Positions 21,689-33,997 of a DNA stretch of 64,000 nucleotides are shown piece by piece. The notes beneath the pieces are model-generated. The model saw only the letters and a list, made by a program, of their open reading frames with translations, did no database searches and was not told where the DNA came from. Position numbers and translations under genes: made by a program. This DNA comes from Melampsora larici-populina 98AG31 (lineage: Eukaryota > Basidiomycota > Pucciniomycetes > Pucciniales > Melampsoraceae). The DNA lies in contig NW_006768766.1 of assembly GCF_000204055.1 (NCBI RefSeq), positions 1,845,305 through 1,909,304 on the forward strand, read 5' to 3'. Within the stretch, counting starts at the first letter, position 1. The number at the start of each line of letters is the position of its first letter.

Positions 21689-23261
21689 ATGTCAACTTCA
21701 AATAACACCAATGCTTCATCCGATCAATCAATCCCATTACCTTATCCTAACTTACTACAACAAGATCGTCGGTTTATCTTAAATCAATCGAATTCTAAAC
21801 ACTTACACGAAAAAGCTTTCGATGAGTTGATCGAGAATATTAAAAAAGATGGTAAGTCCCAAAATCGTCATCATCATTCTACAAATCATTAGCATTCTTA
21901 TTCTAACTTGTTCATTGATCCTTTTTATTTTAGAAATGGGTCCATTCTTAAAAACAATCTTAGAAGAAGACCAACATCAAATCCCATCCAATCTATTATC
22001 TAAAATACCTAAAACCTTACTTCAAGAATTAGAACAAATCAATCAAGAAAAACTTTTATCATTAGAACAAAAGATTAAAGATTCGATTGAAAACTTAGGA
22101 GAAACTGAAATTTCGGATTCATTAAGGTCTAAAGCATCTTATCTTTCTCAAATCGGTGCCAAAAAAGAAGAGTGTATTAAAGCATTTGAAGATGCATTAG
22201 AAAAACAAGCTGGTTTAGGTTCTAAAATCGATTTAAGATTGGCTTTGATTAGGGTTGGATTCTTTTATTTAGATCATTCACTTATTACTCAAGAATTTGT
22301 TAAAACCAAACAGTTTAGTATCTTTTCATATCCTCTTTAATCTCATTTTTTTGATATTAATTCATCTTGGACCTGATCTTGGTGTTTTTTTCTTTGTCTT
22401 GATCAGATTAGTAGATTCGGGTGGTGATTGGGATCGAAGAAATCGTTTGAAAGTTTATCAAGCAATGTATTATATGGCCATTCGAGATTTCAAAGCTGCT
22501 ACTCCTCTTTTGTTAGATACGATCAGTACTTTTACGGCTACTGAATTATTATCTTATGAAGATTTTATTACTCTGACTATCATTTCTTCTGGATTATCAT
22601 TAGAAAGAAAAGATATGAAGAAAAAGGTCAGAATCTTCATCATTTGATCATTTCTTATTGAATGCCATTCTAATCTGAGTTTGATTTTTAAATTGATATT
22701 TCCTTAGATCATCGAATCACCAGAAGTAGTTTCAATCATTTCAGAAAGACCTCATTTAGATTCATTAGTTTCATCAATCTATAATACAGAATATGATAAA
22801 TTCTTTATTGAATTATCAGAAGTCGAACAAATTTATTTGATTCCATCTCGATTACTTTCGATTCATACTAGGTTTTATGTTAGAGAGATGAGGATCAAAG
22901 CTTATAATCAATTACTTGAATCATATAAAAGTGTTTCGATGAAAAGTATGGCTAAAGCATTTGGTGTGACGGAAGAATTTATTGATAGGTTTGTGGTTTT
23001 TTTCTTTTTCTTTCGATTTGATTTGACTTGAGTTGAGTCATTTGGGATCCTAATATGTGTGTGTTTTCTCGTGCGGGCGGTTCAAATAGTGAACTTTCTA
23101 GATTTATTTCGGCTGGTAGATTGAACTGTTCGATTGATAAAGTTAATGGGATTGTGGAAACTAAACGACCTGATTCTAAAAACTCAATGTATATCTCTGT
23201 AGTTAAAAATGGTGATAGTTTATTAAATTCAATACAAAAATTGAGTAGAGTGATTGGTTGA
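21689..23261 (+). CDS. RPN7: 26S proteasome regulatory (lid) subunit RPN7 / PSMD6
   Basis: Five exons: 21689-21851, 21934-22312, 22407-22626, 22708-22988 and 23090-23261. They sum to 1215 nt, 404 aa, close to the usual family length (about 390). Recognisable segments are [49 protein letters not shown] and, in the C-terminal PCI domain, [33 protein letters not shown] and [11 protein letters not shown]. The second intron has an unusual GTTTAG donor, chosen because it restores GGDWDRRN in frame. Rpn7 is a PCI lid subunit neighbouring Rpn3/Rpn6. An upstream in-frame ATG at 21647 could add 14 residues; 21689 fits family starts better. Confidence 0.93.
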
Positions 23262-23938
23262 AGGAAATGAAATGAACAATCTCAAAATCAACTCTGTGTT
23301 TTTTTCTTTCTTTCTCTGATTTGATTTTTGGTTTAAGAATCGATTCTATTTTTAGTTGTTATCAATGATTGATACTTTTTTTCTTTTGGGTAAAGAAATC
23401 ATTTTTATTTACATTTTTTTGTAAATTTATTCTCTAACTTTCGAACGAAGACATTGAGTGCTTTTCATGACGTCATGGGACCGATTCCAATGTCATTGAG
23501 AGTGTAGAGCAGATCTACAATTCACTACAATGTAACTTATCCGTACGAATTCTAAAAAAACCTTGCCACCAACAAGGGGTTCTATCTATCGTAAGCCATG
23601 GTACGAAGTCATATACCCCGATGTAAAGTGAGGAGGTACAGTCGGCTCTGGTTAAACCGACCTCCACACAATTGGGTTCCGAAGCTGTCGGTTTTCACCG
23701 AGTACATATCTGTTTGGTCAAAGCATATTTCGTTGAGAATGAAAACTTATTTGGCCACAAAAGTATTGGTTTTCGTCCGAATCGGAAATGAATTGTAACT
23801 GCAGTCGCGTCTTAGAACACCGATATCCAAACGATTGGTTCCAAAATCATCAATTTTTACCGAGTCCATATCTCTTTCTTCTCAATCAATTTTCGCTAAA
23901 AATCAAGATTTCTTTCACCCAAAAAATCATCCTTAAAC
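23262..23938. other. intergenic RPN7-Clr2
   Basis: No gene recognised. It contains the RPN7 3' region and two similar segments about 190 bp apart (CCGAAGCTGTCGGTTTTCACC near 23681 and a CAAAATCATCAATTTTTACC version near 23843, each followed by GAGT(A/C)CATATCT). This may be a decayed tandem duplication in the Clr2 upstream region. Confidence 0.45.
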
Positions 23939-26448
23939 ATGAATAAATATTTCAAAATTGAAGAATCAAAACCAAATTCAAATGAACCCAATTTAATAAT
24001 TTGTTTAAATTCAGATGCATTTCAACATCATCCACCGAAAGGTAAAAGAGGAACTCCTTCTAGAAGATTATATGATGATGATGAATGTGTGAAGAGATGG
24101 AAAGATGAATTGGGGGACAGATTGGCTAATCTTTTGGAATTACCACCAGGTAAGTGTAGATTTTAAATTTCTTTATATAAAATCAGAATTGATGAAACTT
24201 GTTAGGAGATTAACTGATTTGATTTGGTATATGTATTATGATTTCAATCCTAGGCAAGAGATATAGTTTGAAAAATTTTCCTAAAAATTATTATTTATAC
24301 AAGTATGCAAACTATGGTCCAAGTACCATGGACAAAACAGTCTTGTATGGTAAGACAACACTTTGAAATTGAATAAATATTTTTTGAAAAAGTTTTAATT
24401 TTGTTGATTGATGATCTATTTGGATTTTTTGTTTTGAAAAATAGGAGATTGTCCTCCCAAAAGGTTTTGGTCTTATCGTCACTTTGCTAGCTCACATGAA
24501 TTCCTATTACATCTTTATTGGTTATGTACAAATTCACGTGAAGCAGTTGGGAAATGTCAGTGTCGAAAGTGTACTTCTCGAAAACAAAGGGAGGTTAAAT
24601 TGTTTATAACTGAATTAGAACAATCAAAACAATCAGAAAGATTAAAAGCTGCAAGAAATCAAAATGATGATGATGATGAAAAACCTTTAAAGAAAGTCAA
24701 AATTCAAGAAGTAGATTTATTTCACTCAAGTCCATCTAGTATTGTTTTTGAAAAAAAGATTACTCAAGAATCAAAAGTGATTCAAATTTTATTTTCTGAT
24801 AACATTAGTCAAATTTCACAAGGAAGTCAAATTAATTCTGAACAATTTGAGATTGATATCTTCCAAGCTTCAAATGAAATTAAAGTTCCTTTTCCTAGTT
24901 CTAGTGTTCTCCAGGCATCTGTGCAACCTATCTTTCTTTCTATTAGATCTAAACGTACTCAAACTTCACACAAGCTTCTCTCAAGTGATCCGACCAACAC
25001 TCAAACATCAAAGGAAAGAGTTCAGTCTTCTAGATCTAGAATTACTCAAGCATCAAAAGGAATCAAAAGTACTCCTCATCTGTCCTCTCAAGCTTCACTG
25101 ACTGCTGAACCATCATCTCAATATCAATTTTCAATCCAACCAATCAATCAAAAACTAAAAGATGATAAATCATACAAATCAAAAACTCACTTAATCAATC
25201 ATGATGTTATACCATCAAGTTTACCTCAATACAGATATCTTGAATTAGTTTGGTTTAAATTAAAAAAACCAATTGAAATTCCTGCAAGTATAATCAAAGA
25301 AGAAAAATCGATTAAAATCAAACTTTGGCCATCAATTGTACTTTCAATTGGATCAAAATTTAATGAAACACCTAAACCGTTTCATATAAGATTACTTGGA
25401 ATTCATAAAACTAACAAATCAGTCTTTGATCATGAACTTTTACCATGGAGAAGTTATAATTATGAAAAATTAAGAAACCAACTTAGATGTCAAATTGAAA
25501 TTAATGAAGAGATTGAAGAAAGTTTGATTTATGAAGATTACCAAATTGCTATGACTAATCTTTCTTATGCAATTCAAATTAGTGTTCATTTACATTCGAT
25601 GATCAGTTTGAGTGAAAATGATGAAAATGAATTGATTGAAAGTCAAGAATATGAAAATTATGATAATCAAATTTGGTTTGGAGCTGAGGTTTTATCAATT
25701 GGAGATTTTGTTATCTTAAATGAAACTATCAATCAAAAACAAAAACAAAAATTTAAAAGTAAATCTGAATTAAAAGAAGATGAAAAGACTTGTAAAGTGA
25801 TGTTAATTGGAGAAATTCAAAAATCAAATCAATATGATCAACATTCAAACCAATTATATGAACTTACTGGACATCTGTTTACTACCTTAATTTCCAAAAA
25901 ATCAAACTTAAATCAAATCAAATCAAATTCTAAAACTAAAAAAAATGATGATGAGAATGATGAAATTGCATTACAACCTTATTTTAAAGATCAAATCAAT
26001 CCATCAAGACTTTTAAGAAGGAATTCTACATCAGGTTTTGAATTTGATTTGATCACTGAAACTGGTAAAGAAAGTGGTATGAAAGTTAAAAGGTTAAGTA
26101 ATGTGGTAGTAGGTAGAATGTATTCACTTAATCATCTTGGTAAGTTTTTAGAACCTGAAAGGATTCAAAACAGTAGTATGTCAGAAGTTTGTGGTTTAAG
26201 AGTTGAAGAAGAAATCAAAAAGTATGTGATTTTTTTTATTTTTGTTTTTATTTTTTAATTGATCATTGAACTAATCAAGATCAAATTATCCTAGTCGGTT
26301 GATTATTCCTTCCAGGATTTCAGCTATCTCTTTTGCAATTCAAAAGGCAAGGGAAGACGTAAGTTGATCTTTGATTAACACTTGACATAAGACAATGTAT
26401 TGATTTAATCTCTGTTAGTTTGAAATGGAGGGGTTCAGGTTCAAATAA
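23939..26448 (+). CDS. clr2: Clr2-type transcription-silencing factor
   Basis: Five exons: 23939-24149, 24254-24349, 24445-26221, 26295-26358 and 26419-26448; about 725 aa with matching phases. The N-terminal third carries the Clr2 pattern: a GKRYSLKNFPKNYYLYKY block, GDCPPKRFWSYRHFASSHEF, HLYWLCTNS and a zinc-ribbon-like CQCRKC. The middle is a low-complexity Ser/Gln/Lys-rich linker. The second half has the conserved Clr2 body (RYLELVWFKL, WFGAEVLSIGDFVIL). In fission yeast Clr2 is part of the SHREC histone-deacetylase/remodeller complex acting in heterochromatin; that role here is by homology. The last two short exons are less certain: if the GTAAGT at 26359 is not spliced, the frame stops at 26367. 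Confidence 0.8.
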
Positions 26449-27241
26449 TATACACATAAATTAGAAGAAAATGGAAACACAAACTAAGATGAAGTATTGG
26501 TTTTTCTTCAAACAAGATTTATTTTGCAAGTTTTTTGATTGGATTTTTTCAGCTTTATATTTTTAACTTTCATGATCTTTTTGACAAAAAAAGATCATCT
26601 GTTGATCAAATTATTTCTAAATGTACAATCAAGAGTGTGTAAGCTTTCAAGTAAATCACTGTTATCTGTACTAGTAGTATGTATGTAAGGATATCTTTTC
26701 TCAGATTCTCAAAACCAAATCTGTTTTTTTTAACAAGTCAATCAAATTTAAAACATGAAGTATTTGTATAATAAAACTTATAAAGATCAAAGTAAAGGAT
26801 TAAAGTGAAATGCATTTAGTAATGGTTGTTTTGCTACTCCCAGTTGTACTCACAACATCAAGTTTTGACAAGAGACAAACTCTTTATGAGATTCTGAGAT
26901 GCACAGGAATACATAGCTCAGATAAAAATGCATGATTGATTTTATCTTGTGGTTGGTAACTTGTTCTTAATGGAAGGGACCGGGGATAATTGGACTTGTA
27001 TATGTGACGTACTGACATTCATTGGATACCTACAGTTACATTTGTTTGACTTCAATGAGCTTATAGCTGTTTACCCATTCAGTTATGTATCCCATAGTGT
27101 TCTCTTCTGTCAATTTCATTTCTTCCTTGGATTCTCATTCAGAGTATCATTTCTGCGGGAAGATCACATTTCAGCCATTCAAATAATAACATTTAAGTCC
27201 TTGTTTTATTACAAAACTTCCATTTCTTTAAAAAAATTCAA
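26449..27241. other. intergenic Clr2-DIRS relic
   Basis: AT-rich stretch with no recognised gene. The right part (from about 26.9 kb) probably includes the 5' untranslated or terminal region of the DIRS-like element, whose gag-like frame begins at 27242. Confidence 0.45.
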
Positions 27242-27327
27242 ATGAGCCAAGACAATTTCAACTTTAGCATGGATAGGGAGGTTAACAAGAATTTAGAAGC
27301 CCTTTCCCTTGCATACACAAATGCTAA

Positions 27328-27696
27328 GGGCCCGTTTGGCTGGTTTTCCAAAGATTCATTACACAAAAACAAATTTTCAATCTGCCCCTTTTTCAAGGGG
27401 CGGGTTGAAATACCTGATTTTTGGTATTACACTTTACACTTCACCAAAAACTCAACCAAAGAGCTTATTGAAAAATTGAAATGGAGGGGCAATTGAGTGT
27501 GAAAACTCTTGTTGGTCTCAAAAACAGCCTCAGGGCTGTTTTTCAAAATTGAAGACTTTTTGATAAAAAACAGTTTTTGGTTTTGATCAAATACTGTTGC
27601 CAGACGCTGGTATTTTTCACCAAAACCAAAAACCGTATTTGACCAAATACAGTTTTTGGCTTTGGAGAAGTATTTGGTTTCCAGCCAAACAGGCCC
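27328..27696. mobile_element. PIF/Harbinger-type (Tourist-like) MITE, copy 1, 369 bp
   Basis: Ends GGGCCCGTTTGGCTGG and CCAGCCAAACAGGCCC are inverted; TAA is duplicated at 27325-27327 and 27697-27699. A 3-bp TAA/TTA duplication with GGGCCCGTTTGG ends is the hallmark of Tourist-like elements. Removing it with one TAA restores an open frame (NANGSVDKTMCWVCSEFSKMFP, in two parts: before and after NA). It therefore landed in the DIRS gag frame. Internal sequence is rich in self-complementary CCAAAAAC/GTTTTTGG words. Confidence 0.85.
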
Positions 27697-29688
27697 TAAC
27701 GGTTCTGTTGATAAAACAATGTGTTGGGTTTGTTCAGAATTTTCAAAGATGTTTCCTTAAACGGCAGAAAATTGGTACCAGAGATGGTCAAAATTTGCAT
27801 CCAATCTTATCAAATTTGCTGAGACTGCTTCACTTTCTACACACCAAAATGAAGGCCCTATCCCCGCAGGGCCTGTTTCATCTGACAAAGACCCATTTTT
27901 GTTTTTGATCTCACATCAAACCCAGTCTTTCCACCTGACACACCAAGTCAACATGGTTCTTAGGGCAGTTGTAGTCAAAAATCACATAGATCTAACAGAA
28001 CTTCACTACCTGCTAGCAGTAGTGATTTTCCTATACATGCTCCAAAACAAATTGATGTCACCCAGAAGGTTCAAAATGTTCCCAAAAATCAACAAGAATT
28101 TTCTTCACATAGAGGAAAAGAGAAGAAATCTAGGAAGGGCAGTGATGCAGAATCATATGTTTCAGATGCAGATGATAAGCTTGTGGAACATCAAAAATGA
28201 TTTGAATATTTTCCTAGGATGTCTCTGGGTCCAAACTCAACAGAGAACTACACCCCAAGTTCTACACAATTTGCCGCGGCAAAGAAAGGCTATGCTGCCA
28301 ATCTGTCACTGGCAGTCAAAGGTTTCAACAACTCAGTCAAACCACCTGATTTTCCTGATGCTTTATCAAAGGGACTATTACAGGTAAATACATTGAACTT
28401 TGATCAATTAAAGGTGAATATTTACATTTAAAGAAAGGCATGTCTCCAGCGCTTACCGTGGCTAGAGAAGACAAAGTTCTCAAACTTCAACCAAAAATGC
28501 AATCTTTTCAACTCAATGATGTTTGAGAATGGTTCTACTATTTTGACATTCTTCAAAAAACTTACAAAGAATCATTTCTGAGCTGTCAACAATACTTTGC
28601 TGCATATGCAAAAATTTACATATGTCAGACAACACTCAAGCAAATTGGTATTGTGTGGTGAATTTTGATGCAACACTTGGAGGAAACTTTGCTTCCAATA
28701 ACAATTTATCTTTTTCTGATTGGGCTCATCCAAAATTCTCAACCCTCAAGACAAGACACAAGGATGGCGCCCATTGGATTAACAATCCAATGGTCTCTAC
28801 AAGCATTTTTCATCCTATGGCTTCAACGAGTGGTTCCCAACATAATTACAACCACCAATCTAACCCTCAAGTTCAAGATAGAATACATGCAGCAACTGTT
28901 ACTCAAGCTTCCATTTGTAAGACACCAAGTTCTCATAATTATTTTGACCCAGATTTTAAGAATCAAGGGAAATTTTCAATTGAAGATACTGGGGATGCAA
29001 AGGATCCTGAAAAGTTTTGTTACAAGTGGAACTTACATGATTTCTGCAAATGGGGTGCTAAATGTTGAAGTCTCCACTGCTGTGTTTGTATTTCTTTCAA
29101 ATATCTATTCTTAATTTTGGAAATAATCTCAAACCAACTCTTGAGTTAATTATCAGGACAACTTCTCCAGCATCAATCCCTGTAAACAGTGATATTAGAT
29201 CAGAAGTGGATCCCAATCAGAAATTTTTAAGAGGATACATTTGGGACAGGGTAAATCCTGTTGGTTATTCTCCGGCAATCAAATTGAGACTGTATGCAAG
29301 ACCTTTTCTGGACACGCCATCCCTGGAGATAGACAAAGACACCGCTTACATTCTTAAGCAATACCATTATATTTTTAAAATCAAAACTCCTATGAACATA
29401 GACAAAATGGAATCTCTTGTAGTTGTGACCAATTGTTTAATGTGAAGTCGGTACTTAAGGGTTTATGAAGTGGATTTTGGCCCAGCTCAGATCTTCCAAA
29501 TCCAGAAGCTATTGAAGGTCCAAATCACATAAAAAATGATGAAGAGCAACGTCTGTTGGAAAGCTGGTGCCAGGAGGAGATTGACAAAGGAAACTTTTCT
29601 GACACATTCTCCCTACTCCTTGGAATTAAAGTACTCCCTCTTCTTATGGTATCAAAGAAAGATTCCTTAAAAATGAGAGTGTGTTCAA

Positions 29689-30000
29689 TACCCAAACCGC
29701 TCCTCTCCAAATAGTGGTTTTGGAGCGGCTTGGTGGTCCGCTGTGACCTCTACAACTGATAGTGGAGCCTCTGCACCAAAGCCAAAACGCAAGGATCTCC
29801 ATAGCGGAGCAACCACAACAAAATGGGTCGGGGCTTTGGGCGCAAAATATAGCGATTGCGATTTCTCTGCTCCAAAACTTTGCAAGACTTTTTTTTTCAT
29901 AAATAGCAATTGCAGAGCGGAGCGATCCATAGCGCCAACTCCAAAACGCTATGAAATTGGACCAAATTTCATAGTGTTTCGGAGCGGTTTGAGTGTTGGT
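29689..30000. mobile_element. hAT-type MITE, 312 bp, with 8-bp target duplication
   Basis: The 8-bp word GTGTTCAA occurs exactly at both edges (29681-29688 and 30001-30008). The ends carry inverted CAAACCGCTCC (left, about 29692) and GGAGCGGTTTG (right, about 29981), with further GGAGCGG/CCGCTCC words inside. An 8-bp duplication is typical of hAT elements. It sits in the RT part of the DIRS relic. ORFs across it on both strands are artefacts. Confidence 0.8.
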
Positions 30001-30555
30001 GTGTTCAAACATGAGCCATGGTCATCCTTTCCCAAACAACCTTATCAACAAAGACAATATAGCAGTCACCAACAATTCATTAAAATCATTCATTCCATTC
30101 CTGATTAACATGAAATGGGAGTTTGGTGAAGTCATTTAATTCAAGTCCAATATCAAGGGAGAATTTCACATTCTTCCTCTTCACAAACAGTATCAAATCC
30201 GTCAAATCTATCACATTAAAAAGAAAGTTAGAGCAGATCATATGCTGAGTTTTTGGTTCTTCAGCATCTCCTGACATTTGGTGTGGGGTGTTTTCTTTAG
30301 TTTTATGGATTGCTGAGTGCATTTTTGAAATCAGGTATATGAACAATGTGATGGACAATGTTTGGGGAGTGTGTTCAGCAAAGCATTTTGTTGACTTCAA
30401 AGGCCACCAGATTCCAACTCCTCAGGCAAAACTACTCAACTTATTCACCATCTTGGGTTTTCTGTGGTTCTGGAAAAAACAAATCCATGGTCCAGTAATT
30501 GAAAGTATTGGACATGTCATGGATTCTGAGAGAATGATTTTTTATCTACATCCGG

Positions 30556-32178
30556 TGTAGTATTTGAAGCTCAACAAGAGCTTTACAACGCCTAAGAAGG
30601 GATAATCTACTACGTGAGAATAGTAGAAGTTGCCTACAGACTGCCTTCTTCAAAGAAACCAGCACAAGGGCACTTGCTGACCACTTTGTGATAACAGATA
30701 AATAGATAAAGGCACCAGAGAAATGTTCTCAACTTTTATAAGTATTATTCCAGATTTTAAGCACAAAAAGTCCACAAACAATTTCAATTACTAGCACAAC
30801 CGTTGAAAGCATTATTCCCAAAGAGACTTATAGTCTTGAACACACATAAATAAAATTCTCCTTGCTTTGAAGGGGCAGATTTAAGTGATCTTAGTACAAA
30901 TATGGTAAATAAATGATGATTGATAACACTACAACAAAGGTATAAGATGCAGAAAAGGGAACAACAATCCCAAAATCATCAGTGAGTATTTTTATCCACA
31001 TGTAACAACTCCTACAATGGTCAACAGCCTCAAAAACCAGTCAATTCCGCCTAAAGAACCCTAAAAACCATATGATGACGCAATGTAATGATCAAGTCAC
31101 TAATGTATGATGTAATTTACACAGCCAAAAGTGATCAATTACGCAATAATTTGATGTAAAGCACTTCTTATGATGAATACAGGTGATTTTTTCCTTGTAA
31201 ACTAGCTGCAAACCAATTTTTGAGATTACAAATTTTTTCAGATGGAGTCCAATTCTGGATTACTAAAGTGCATCTTGGGAAGCTTGTGATACTGATCAAT
31301 AAATGGCGCCATATTGGGTATTTCGGATGATTGATGAATGAGTTATTGAGTTGTGAAGTTAAGGTTTTTGGTGTTACATGTATGCTTGTGACTGTAAATT
31401 CAAAGTTCACACCAATTTCTTATTTCCCTTATAACTCTTTTCATACACCTCTGCTACTAGTGATTTAAAGTTTGTAAATTATGTAATCCACTCTTTTGCT
31501 TGAATGAGCTATCTGCCATCACAATCTCATGTCATTTAACATATGTAATAAGCTGAAAACCTTCATTTTTGAGAAAATTCACCCATTTTTACTACTTTTC
31601 ACAGCTGTTACTCCTTTTTCCTTGCTCATGTGATATGAAATCATCTTCTATAGCCTTAAAAATCCCGGAAAATTTCCTTGGCAACCTTAAATCCTGCTAC
31701 TACCACCTTTACATATGTAATTTCCACGTATAGCCCTTGTTCACCATCCTCAAGAAAGCACCTTTCTCCTAATAACTTCTGTTTCTCCTTATCAACCTTC
31801 AATATTAAAATTGTTACATCATAATATAATTTTGTTCTTTTATATTCTAACCTCACAAAACCCATAAACCTAACATTACTACCCTAAAAACCATCTTCCA
31901 GCCTGTGTACCTATATTTTCAATTTTTTCTTATCTTTTTCTTATCTTTTTCTTTCTGTCTCTTTGTAATAACTTTGTAAGTAAACTATAATGATATTAAG
32001 AATATTTTTGAAATATGATGACATAATCTTGACCCAATAACCACACATAAGCCTATAAGAGCTTCAATTGATCTGAAAAAACCCATTTCAAATTTTCTGC
32101 TACACTGAAGTTTTCAGATAACTTGGTAAACTAATAATGATTAATTTTTTTGAGTGATCCCATAAATAGATCACCACA
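30556..32178. mobile_element. 1623-bp TG...CA insertion (solo LTR-like) with 4-bp target duplication
   Basis: Between two CCGG copies (30552-30555 and 32179-32182) lies AT-rich sequence beginning TGTAGTATTTG and ending GATCACCACA. Excising it with one CCGG joins the DIRS RT frame to its continuation (FYLHP before, DKKLTLVDLVEK after), which supports both boundaries. TG...CA ends and a short duplication point to an LTR-derived element. No coding sequence is seen inside, so solo LTR or another non-autonomous LTR form. A 1.6-kb solo LTR would be long. Confidence 0.65.
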
Positions 32179-33318
32179 CCGGACAAGAAACTGACATTGG
32201 TTGATTTGGTTGAAAAATCTGTTTTGAAACCAAGTCATTCTTTGAAAGATTGGCACGAGTTACTAGGTACTGCATCATGGGCTTGCACTTCAATGCACTG
32301 GGGTAGGTTTGATTTATAGACTTCCAACAAATTTGAATAGCGAAATTCAAAGAGATTTACAGTGGTTATAAATTTTTCCAAAATTTCTGATGGTATCAAA
32401 GTCCTGCAAACGTTGAGATGGGGGTTAACCAGAAGCATTCAGTTTTCTTTTCAGACGCTTGCATGTTGGGCATAGGCATCTGGGAGCCCATTCCAGCTTT
32501 AGGATTCTATTTCATTTTACCCCCTCCAGATTGTGATATCTTTTGGGCTGAACTTTTAGGTGTGGTTTTGGCAATAGACATTGGCATTAACAATTGTTCT
32601 AAACAGATCTTTGTCCATTCAGACAACAAATTAGTTGTTGATCTTTTCAGTTACCATTGTCACAACTAGACAGTTTGTCCTCTATTTTGTTATTGTATTA
32701 TGCGCTTGTTAGAAGCCAGAGTGAAAGTTTGTGTCATGCATGTCTCAGCTGAAAATAATTCATGGGCTGACAAATTATCTTGCCAAAAGGTTTTGTTGAC
32801 AGAGGACACTTACACTACTCTTTGTCAAATCACTGGTGCTTCTTCAATTTACTTTTTGAAAATTGATTCTTTCCTTGCTTTGGGTGGATTAGAAGCAAAT
32901 TTATCAGTTTCAAATTCTCACGTCCAACCATGTGTAGATCTTCCATAAAAAAATCATCAATTAAGCATATCAGTTTATCAGATTTAAGAAAGTTATTGAA
33001 CCAAGATTGTTTTTGTACAGTCTGCAAATTTAAGCTATTTAAATACAAATCCGGTTTTAAAAGATTTGCAAATTTTTGTGTTCTCTTTAAACAACCTTTT
33101 ATTCCTAATGTCAGAAACTTATTTGATTTGATATCTTTTGCTAGTTGCTCAATCTCTCCACGATCAGTCCAAGCTTACTTAGTAGGCATCCACCATTTTT
33201 AAGTTGAACTTTGCTTCCGCTATTTGTCAAACTCATCATCAAGACGTAAAAGATACCATCAAGACTTGCATTAAGAATAATTCAAAACCAGTCATACAAG
33301 AAAATCCATTGTCTTTAA

Positions 33319-33997
33319 GAGCACCCACAATGGTTGTGGTAACAAGGTGATTTATCGTAACTTTACCGCTAAATTGCACACAGGTCCACTATGGGCCTGT
33401 TTTACACTTGCGGTCCCTACGACTGAATCAAATTTTGCATCACGCTTGTTCAAATCTACGAAAGCTTAAAACTTGATTTATCATAGGATTTGACGCATCC
33501 AATCAGTCAACTGCCATCCAATGATCCATCTGCATCCATCCAGCTTTGCACACCTTCAATCCTCCCTGTCCCCTCAAGATCCCGGCTTGTTAAGATTAGC
33601 TGTTTACTCTGAACTTGCTGAAAAAGTATTTTTTTTTTGAAAAAAAAAGTGATCTTGCGGGATCAATTTCACCAAGATCAAACAAGAGGGGAGAAAGCTT
33701 GTTGGCTAGTTTCTTGTCAACAACTGAAGACTTCACTTTGGTTCTTTCTAGTCACCAAGGTGGTCATCAGCATAGAAGTGAGCTGGGTGAGGTGTGGTAA
33801 GATAGTATAAGTCAGTTCATGATTTTGCCATAGAGTGTAGAGTGTCTTAAGAATGTGTTATCATTGGTAAATCACTTGTTACATCAATCCGTAGTGGATT
33901 TCATGCGTTTATCAACTTAAGTAAAACACACATGATTAAATTTTGCGCTCAGGAACGCAAAATTTACAATAAATCACCCTCATGATAGTGGGTGCTC
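33319..33997. mobile_element. MITE-like insertion, 679 bp, GAGCACCC ends
   Basis: Inverted ends GAGCACCCAC...AAGGTGATTTATCGTAA (left) and TTACAATAAATCACC...GTGGGTGCTC (right) bracket non-coding sequence inside the recombinase frame of the DIRS relic (left of it NPLSL, right of it PKQIESVVSQ). No convincing target duplication was found, so the superfamily is open. Confidence 0.6.

Noticed and set aside
27242..27496. 84-codon plus-strand frame as a stand-alone gene
   Set aside because: Its second half is MITE sequence; the first half belongs to the gag-like frame of the DIRS relic, which resumes after the MITE.
29643..30108. Open frames of 121-122 codons on both strands
   Set aside because: They span a hAT-type MITE with inverted ends and an 8-bp target duplication; coding appearance is due to composition.
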